A model generated the notes under the pieces. That model made no database searches and was not told where the DNA came from. It was given only the letters and a program-made list of their open reading frames with translations. Shown here one piece after another: positions 14,433-18,995 of a DNA stretch of 18,995 nt. This stretch comes from Oceanospirillum sp964342385 (GTDB lineage Bacteria > Pseudomonadota > Gammaproteobacteria > Pseudomonadales > Halomonadaceae): contig CAYFGP010000126.1 in assembly GCA_964342385.1 (NCBI GenBank), forward strand, positions 1-18,995. Direction: 5' to 3'. A program made the position numbers and the translations under genes. How positions within the stretch are numbered: the stretch's first letter is position 1; each line of letters starts with the position of its first letter.

Positions 14433-15332
14433 ATGCAAGACAAGATCCCCTTTTGTGAAGCCGCCGATCCTTTTGTACGCCAGCCGGATTTGACACTGCC
14501 AGCAGGGGCGACCGATTGCCATGCCCATGTGTTTGGCCCACAAAGTTGCTACGACTACACGCCTAATCGTAGCTATACGCCACCGGATGCTCCGGCAGGG
14601 GCTTATCGCCATCTGCATCAGCAATTGGGCATTGAGCGTGGTGTTTTGGTTCAGCCCAGTGTTTACGGCACCGATAACAGCCTACAGGCCGATACGCTGA
14701 ATTACCTGAACGGTTTAAATAAAGGCCATCAGAGTAAACAGTATAAAGGCGTGGCGGTGGTGGATGCGGATGTCAGTGAGCAGGAGCTGGATCTGCTGAG
14801 TGAATCCGGTCACTGCGGCGTACGTATGAATCTGTTGTTTAAGGGCGGTATCGAGTGGCCGGATGTGGCCAGGCTTGCAGATCGTCTAGCGGAACGCCAG
14901 TGGCATCTGCAGTTTCTGGTGGATGTGTCTGAGTTTGGCGACTTTGAGCACAAGGTGCGTGAGCTACCAGTGCCCGTGGTTGTCGATCATATGGGCCATA
15001 TGGATTGCCGTAAAGGGATTGAAAACCCTGGCTTTCAGTCGCTGCTACATCTGATGCAGGAAGGTCTAGCCTGGGTCAAACTGTCGGGTGCATATCGCAT
15101 TACCGCCGAACAGCTAACACCTTATAACGATGTGACACCTTTTGCTCAGGCGCTGATTGAAGCCAATTCCGAGCAGTGTGTCTGGGGTTCCGACTGGCCC
15201 CATCCTCATTTTTCGATTCCTATGCCTAACGACGGTGATCTGTTAGATCTACTGGCGTTATGGGCACCGGACGAGGCCATTCGCCATAAGATTCTGGTGG
15301 CTAACCCGGCTCGTCTTTATGGTTTTGATTGA
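14433..15332 (+). CDS. Amidohydrolase family 2 protein (2-pyrone-4,6-dicarboxylate lactonase type)
   Basis: A 299-aa TIM-barrel metal-dependent hydrolase. The HxH motif is TDCHAHVFGP with His30 and His32. VQPSVYGTDN (73-82) follows. Strand motifs include VRMNLLFKGG (130-139) and VVDHMGHMD with His186. The last barrel strand carries the catalytic Asp254 in CVWGSDWPHP. This pattern is shared by 2-pyrone-4,6-dicarboxylate lactonase (LigI), galactarolactone-type lactonases and sulfomuconolactone hydrolase, so hydrolysis of a carboxylated lactone is the best guess; the exact substrate cannot be read from sequence. The ATG at 14433 has only a weak ribosome site (AGG 11 nt upstream). It lies on the same strand as the hydrolase-fold gene and ends before a terminator at 15462, so the two are probably one unit. 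Confidence 0.87.
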   Translation: MQDKIPFCEAADPFVRQPDLTLPAGATDCHAHVFGPQSCYDYTPNRSYTPPDAPAGAYRHLHQQLGIERGVLVQPSVYGTDNSLQADTLNYLNGLNKGHQSKQYKGVAVVDADVSEQELDLLSESGHCGVRMNLLFKGGIEWPDVARLADRLAERQWHLQFLVDVSEFGDFEHKVRELPVPVVVDHMGHMDCRKGIENPGFQSLLHLMQEGLAWVKLSGAYRITAEQLTPYNDVTPFAQALIEANSEQCVWGSDWPHPHFSIPMPNDGDLLDLLALWAPDEAIRHKILVANPARLYGFD

Positions 15333-15350
15333 TCTACTTTTGACGTGGCA

Positions 15351-15380
15351 TGATGCGACGTGATGTAACGTGATGTGAGT
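15351..15380 (+). repeat. 10-bp tandem repeat, three units
   Basis: TGATGCGACG, TGATGTAACG and TGATGTGAGT are head to tail, with a related TGACGTGGCA just before (15341-15350). They lie between the amidohydrolase stop and its terminator. The function is unknown; it may be slippage debris or a helically phased site. Confidence 0.55.
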
Positions 15381-15461
15381 TGTCACGGAGATAGCCCTAG
15401 TTTGTCACCGAAATGCCTTTATTGGGCTCGGCTCGCTTTAACATTTGTGATTATTTGCCAT

Positions 15462-15489
15462 ATTTTTGCCCGCAACTGCGGGCTTTTTT
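15462..15489 (+). terminator. Intrinsic terminator after the amidohydrolase gene
   Basis: GCCCGC (15468-15473) and GCGGGC (15478-15483), with a 4-nt loop, are preceded by TTTTT and followed by TTTTTT (15484-15489). It separates ydiJ, about 100 nt downstream, from the genes before it. Confidence 0.82.
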
Positions 15490-15591
15490 CTACCTGCAGG
15501 ACCGCTGTCTGATCTTGATATTTGAGTGGAACAAAACAGGTATTGGTTTGCTTTCAATCCTATCCATGGATCGTTATTCAGGAGAGTCACC

Positions 15592-18500
15592 ATGATCGCG
15601 CCGTTAAACCAACATTCTCTCGCCAACAACTCTGATAGCACTCGCGTTGAGCTGGGTGCTAAACAAAACTATCTGGACTTTATCCAGCAGTTGCAAGCCA
15701 AGAGCTTTAAGGGCGATCTTAACCCTGACTATGCGAATCGCGTTGTTCTCTCCACCGATAACTCCATCTATCAGATACTGCCGCAAGGGGTTCTGTATCC
15801 ACGCAACATCGACGATTTGGTACTTATCGCAAAACTCAGTAATGAAGACCAATTTAAAGATATCGTCTTAAGCCCTCGTGGAGGCGGTACCGGCACTAAC
15901 GGCCAGTCTCTGACTGATGGTCTAGTAGTTGATATCTCCCGCCATATGAACACCATTCTGGAGATCAACGAGGAAGAACGTTGGGTTCGGGTTCAAACCG
16001 GTGTGGTTAAAGATCAGCTGAATAAGGCACTGAAACCTTACGGTCTGTTTTTTGCTCCTGAGCTGTCCACCAGTAACCGCGCGACCATCGGTGGCATGAT
16101 CAATACTGATGCTAGTGGTCAGGGCTCAGTACTGTACGGCAAAACCCGCGATCACGTTTTAGAACTGAACAGTGTTTTCCTGGACGGTACCGAATGGCTG
16201 TCCAAGCCGATCTCTGACGATGAACTGGCGCAGATCCAACAACGCGATGACCGCGTGGGTGAAGCCCACTGTATCGCCGATCAGATCTTTAACGAGCAGC
16301 AGGAGCTGATCGAAGCCAAGTTCCCTAAACTGAACCGCTGCCTGACCGGTTACGATCTGGTTCATATCCGTGACGATAATGGTCAATTCAACCTGAACTC
16401 GATTCTATGTGGTGCGGAAGGTAGTCTGGCTTTTATTACCGAAGCTAAACTAAACGTACTGCCGATTCCTAAGTTCTCCGCGCTGGTCAATATCCAGTAT
16501 GGTAGCTTTAATGATGCCCTGCGTGATGCCAAGGACCTGGTGGACTGGAACCCGACCTCGATTGAGACAGTGGATTCCAAGGTTCTGAATCTGGCCATGG
16601 AGGATATTATCTGGGACACCGTTGCTAACTATTTCCCCCAGACCGCGGTGCCAGAAGGTGAAGAGAAGGTCACATGTATTAATCTGGTGGCCGGTATCAA
16701 CTTAGTAGAGTACACCGGTGATGACGAAGCCGAGTTGGATGCCAAACTGGCGAAACTAACTGCTCACCTGGATAGTATCTCTGGCAGTGAAGGTAAAAGC
16801 TTTGCTTACACCATCGCCAAGGGGGCTGGTGAGATCGGTAAGATCTGGACTATGCGTAAAAAGGCCGTAGGCCTGCTGGGCAACGCTCAGGGTGAAGAAC
16901 GTCCGATTCCATTTGTCGAAGATACTGCGGTACCGCCTGAAAATCTGGCTGATTTTATTATGGAGTTCCGCGAGCTGCTGGATAGCCATAACCTGGCTTA
17001 CGGTATGTTTGGCCATGTAGATGCTGGTGTACTGCACGTACGTCCAGCCATCGATATGAAGGATCCGAATCAGGAAACCATGATTCGCACCATCACCGAT
17101 GGTGTCGTGGCTCTGACGCAAAAATATAAGGGCCTGCTGTGGGGCGAACACGGTAAAGGTGTGCGTTCCGAGTATGCACCGGAATTCTTTGGCGAACTCT
17201 ATGCCTATCTACAAGAGATCAAAGCCACCTTTGATCCCCGTAACCAATTAAACCCCGGTAAGATCACCACTCCAGCCAAGTCTGGAGCCCAACCTGTACG
17301 GCTATCTCCACCAAGATTATCTCAACCTGGGCTATCTCAATCAGGCATGCAAGGTGCTCTGAGAGATAAAGGACTGCTGAAGATTGATAATGTCCCCACC
17401 CGTGGTGAATACGATCGCCAGATCCCTGATGCGGTACGGGACACCTTTAATGCAGCTATGTACTGTAACGGCAACGGTGCCTGTTATAACTTTGATCCGA
17501 ATGATGCCATGTGCCCGTCCTGGAAGGCGACCCGTGAGCGTACGCAATCACCCAAAGGCCGCTCCTCTCTGATCCGTGAATGGCTGCGCCTGCAGGAAAA
17601 AGCCGGTGTTGATCTGAATAAAGAGATTGAGATGATCCGAAGTTCCAGCCCTGCAACAGGCTTTATCAAAAACTTTCTGCCACGGTTAAAAAACACCCTG
17701 AGCAAAAACAAAGACGAACAAGATTTTAACCATGAGGTTTACCAAGCTATGGCAGGGTGTCTGGCATGTAAATCCTGTGTTGGTCAGTGTCCTATTAAGG
17801 TCAATGTGCCTGAGTTTCGCTCTAAGTTCCTTGAGTTGTATTACGGTAGTTATCTACGGCCATTAAAGGATTATTTTATTGGCTCACTGGAGTATATCGT
17901 TCCGACATTAGCCAAAGCACCAGTGCTCTATAATGTTCCAATGCAGAACAAGCTGATGCAAAAGCTACTGGCGAAATACGTCGGTATGGTAGATAGCCCT
18001 CTGCTAAGCCAAGAGAGCCTTGCCAAGGAGCTGGCTTGTTTTACCCGTTCCGAACAAGCCCATTTGCAACCCGCCTGGGCTAGCCCTGAAGTGCTTAATA
18101 GCCTATCTGAAGCAGAGAAAGCAAAAAGTGTGGTGATCGTACAGGATGCCTTTACCAGCTTCTTCGAGACAGGCTTAGTACTGGATATTATGGATTTGCT
18201 CACTCGACTGGGTTATCGCATCTTTCTGGCTCCATTTAAGCCGAACGGTAAGCCGCTGCATGTCCACGGTATGATGAATGCCTTTGAAAAAGCGGCGACA
18301 GAAAACTCTGAGATGCTACGTCAACTGGATCAAACCGGTGTTGCTCTGGTGGGTATCGATCCCTCCATGACGCTGACCTATCGTCAGGAGTACGCCTATG
18401 CTTTGAAAGACAGTGACCTGCCAGAGAATCAACTACCGAATGTTCAGCTGATACAGGAATGGCTGGGCACACAAAGCGAGCAGATCAAGGCGCTGGATCT

Positions 18501-18873
18501 ATCTATGCAGGATGCTGAAAAAGAGATCTTCTTGTTGGCCCACTGTACCGAGAAGACGAATGCAGCTACCTCTATCAAACAATGGCAGCAGGTGTTTGAT
18601 GCCTTTGGCTTAACACTGACCCTGCAGGCAACCGGTTGCTGTGGTATGTCCGGCACTTATGGCCATGAAAGTGCCAATGTGGACACCTCTAAGCTGATCT
18701 ACAGCCAGAGCTGGTCAGAGGTGATTAATGATCGCGAGAAAGAAGGTCGTATAGTCGCTACGGGATATTCTTGCCGCAGTCAGGTAAAACGGATTGATCA
18801 GCAACAGCTTCCTCATCCATTACAGTTTTTACTCAAAAAAATCGGCAATTTCTCCGTGCATGGACTACTTTAG
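15592..18873 (+). CDS. ydiJ: FAD/Fe-S D-2-hydroxyacid (D-2-hydroxyglutarate) dehydrogenase, YdiJ type
   Basis: A 1093-aa fusion that I recognise from close similarity to E. coli YdiJ (1018 aa), a D-2-hydroxyglutarate dehydrogenase. The FAD-binding part has PRGGGTGTNG (95-104) and ELSTSNRATIGGMINTDASG (157-176). The FAD-oxidase C-terminal part has FGHVDAGVLHVRP with His475 and His482, and WGEHGKG with Glu519-His520. A linker with a short tandem repeat follows (571-585). The Fe-S part has C625-x5-C631-x9-C641P and CLACKSCVGQCP (723-734). CCG-type cysteine motifs at TGCCGMSG (1014-1021) and GYSCRSQVKR close the protein. It oxidises D-2-hydroxyacids to 2-oxoacids and passes electrons on. The start is the ATG at 15592, with AGGAG 7 nt upstream. 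It is flanked by terminators on both sides, so it is probably its own transcription unit. Confidence 0.96.
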   Translation: MIAPLNQHSLANNSDSTRVELGAKQNYLDFIQQLQAKSFKGDLNPDYANRVVLSTDNSIYQILPQGVLYPRNIDDLVLIAKLSNEDQFKDIVLSPRGGGTGTNGQSLTDGLVVDISRHMNTILEINEEERWVRVQTGVVKDQLNKALKPYGLFFAPELSTSNRATIGGMINTDASGQGSVLYGKTRDHVLELNSVFLDGTEWLSKPISDDELAQIQQRDDRVGEAHCIADQIFNEQQELIEAKFPKLNRCLTGYDLVHIRDDNGQFNLNSILCGAEGSLAFITEAKLNVLPIPKFSALVNIQYGSFNDALRDAKDLVDWNPTSIETVDSKVLNLAMEDIIWDTVANYFPQTAVPEGEEKVTCINLVAGINLVEYTGDDEAELDAKLAKLTAHLDSISGSEGKSFAYTIAKGAGEIGKIWTMRKKAVGLLGNAQGEERPIPFVEDTAVPPENLADFIMEFRELLDSHNLAYGMFGHVDAGVLHVRPAIDMKDPNQETMIRTITDGVVALTQKYKGLLWGEHGKGVRSEYAPEFFGELYAYLQEIKATFDPRNQLNPGKITTPAKSGAQPVRLSPPRLSQPGLSQSGMQGALRDKGLLKIDNVPTRGEYDRQIPDAVRDTFNAAMYCNGNGACYNFDPNDAMCPSWKATRERTQSPKGRSSLIREWLRLQEKAGVDLNKEIEMIRSSSPATGFIKNFLPRLKNTLSKNKDEQDFNHEVYQAMAGCLACKSCVGQCPIKVNVPEFRSKFLELYYGSYLRPLKDYFIGSLEYIVPTLAKAPVLYNVPMQNKLMQKLLAKYVGMVDSPLLSQESLAKELACFTRSEQAHLQPAWASPEVLNSLSEAEKAKSVVIVQDAFTSFFETGLVLDIMDLLTRLGYRIFLAPFKPNGKPLHVHGMMNAFEKAATENSEMLRQLDQTGVALVGIDPSMTLTYRQEYAYALKDSDLPENQLPNVQLIQEWLGTQSEQIKALDLSMQDAEKEIFLLAHCTEKTNAATSIKQWQQVFDAFGLTLTLQATGCCGMSGTYGHESANVDTSKLIYSQSWSEVINDREKEGRIVATGYSCRSQVKRIDQQQLPHPLQFLLKKIGNFSVHGLL
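17302..17346 (+). repeat. In-frame 15-bp tandem repeat, three units, in the ydiJ linker
   Basis: CTATCTCCACCAAGA, TTATCTCAACCTGGG and CTATCTCAATCAGGC encode LSPPR, LSQPG and LSQSG (571-585). The repeat lies between the flavin and Fe-S halves, where E. coli YdiJ has a short unrelated link. Confidence 0.8.
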
Positions 18874-18919
18874 TATTAGATGCACTCCATTTTGTTTTCC
18901 CCTGTTGTCCTAGGGATGT

Positions 18920-18948
18920 GCGAGCCTGCGTGCCAGGCTCGCTTTTTT
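18920..18948 (+). terminator. Strong intrinsic terminator after ydiJ
   Basis: GCGAGCCTG (18920-18928) and CAGGCTCGC (18934-18942) form a perfect 9-bp stem with a 5-nt loop, followed by six T. It lies 46 nt past the ydiJ stop. Confidence 0.93.
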
Positions 18949-18995
18949 GTTTGCTCGGCGAAGCCAGCAAACCCGTCTGCTTGAAAGAAAGCAGA
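18949..18995. other. Two further hairpins beyond the ydiJ terminator
   Basis: GTTTGCT (18949-18955) pairs with AGCAAAC (18966-18972), enclosing GGC-GAA-GCC with one bulged C. TCTGCTT (18976-18982) then pairs with AAGCAGA (18989-18995) across a 6-nt loop. No gene is seen before the window ends. They could be backup terminators or the edge of another element. Confidence 0.5.

Overview
The window looks like chromosome of a marine-type gammaproteobacterium, probably of the Oceanospirillales. This placement is an inference from the gene families present (an NptA-type Na+/phosphate symporter, a large Gln-rich chemoreceptor, a sigma-54 activator circuit, a YdiJ-type dehydrogenase) and from moderate GC. 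No rRNA, tRNA, CRISPR array, integrase or insertion sequence was seen. The stretch from 1 to about 13200 is coded almost entirely on the minus strand. From 13366 to the end the genes are on the plus strand.

Layout. (a) 30-2174: an AT-rich two-gene unit, a DUF1703-type AAA-ATPase/PD-(D/E)XK protein followed by an unrecognised 186-aa protein that starts at TTG. (b) 2368-7007: three singly transcribed genes, namely an Na+/phosphate symporter, a methyl-accepting chemotaxis protein and a family-3 periplasmic solute-binding protein. (c) 7337-12035: a tannase/feruloyl-esterase-family lipoprotein, a sigma-54 enhancer-binding protein (EBP) interrupted by one in-frame TAA, and a 3-hydroxybutyryl-CoA-type dehydrogenase. 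The two enzyme genes each have a -24/-12 sigma-54 promoter. About 70-135 bp upstream of each promoter lies the same set of AAAGTAGAC half-sites in forward-reverse-forward order. (d) 12227-18873: a GlxA/AraC-type regulator divergent from an alpha/beta-hydrolase-fold protein whose nucleophile-elbow residue is Gly, then an amidohydrolase of the 2-pyrone-dicarboxylate-lactonase type, then ydiJ (FAD/Fe-S D-2-hydroxyacid dehydrogenase), closed by a strong terminator.

How the parts fit. The clearest unlisted structure is the small sigma-54 regulon in (c). The EBP gene lies between its two probable targets, an exported esterase and a beta-oxidation-type dehydrogenase, which would suit release and oxidation of a hydroxyacyl or aromatic ester substrate. 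If the TAA is real, the circuit is intact in DNA but has lost its activator. Other oddities are an esterase lacking the usual CS-HC cysteine pair, in-frame short tandem repeats lengthening linkers in the dehydrogenase and in YdiJ, and a 22-bp-phased AT-rich triple repeat upstream of the phosphate symporter.
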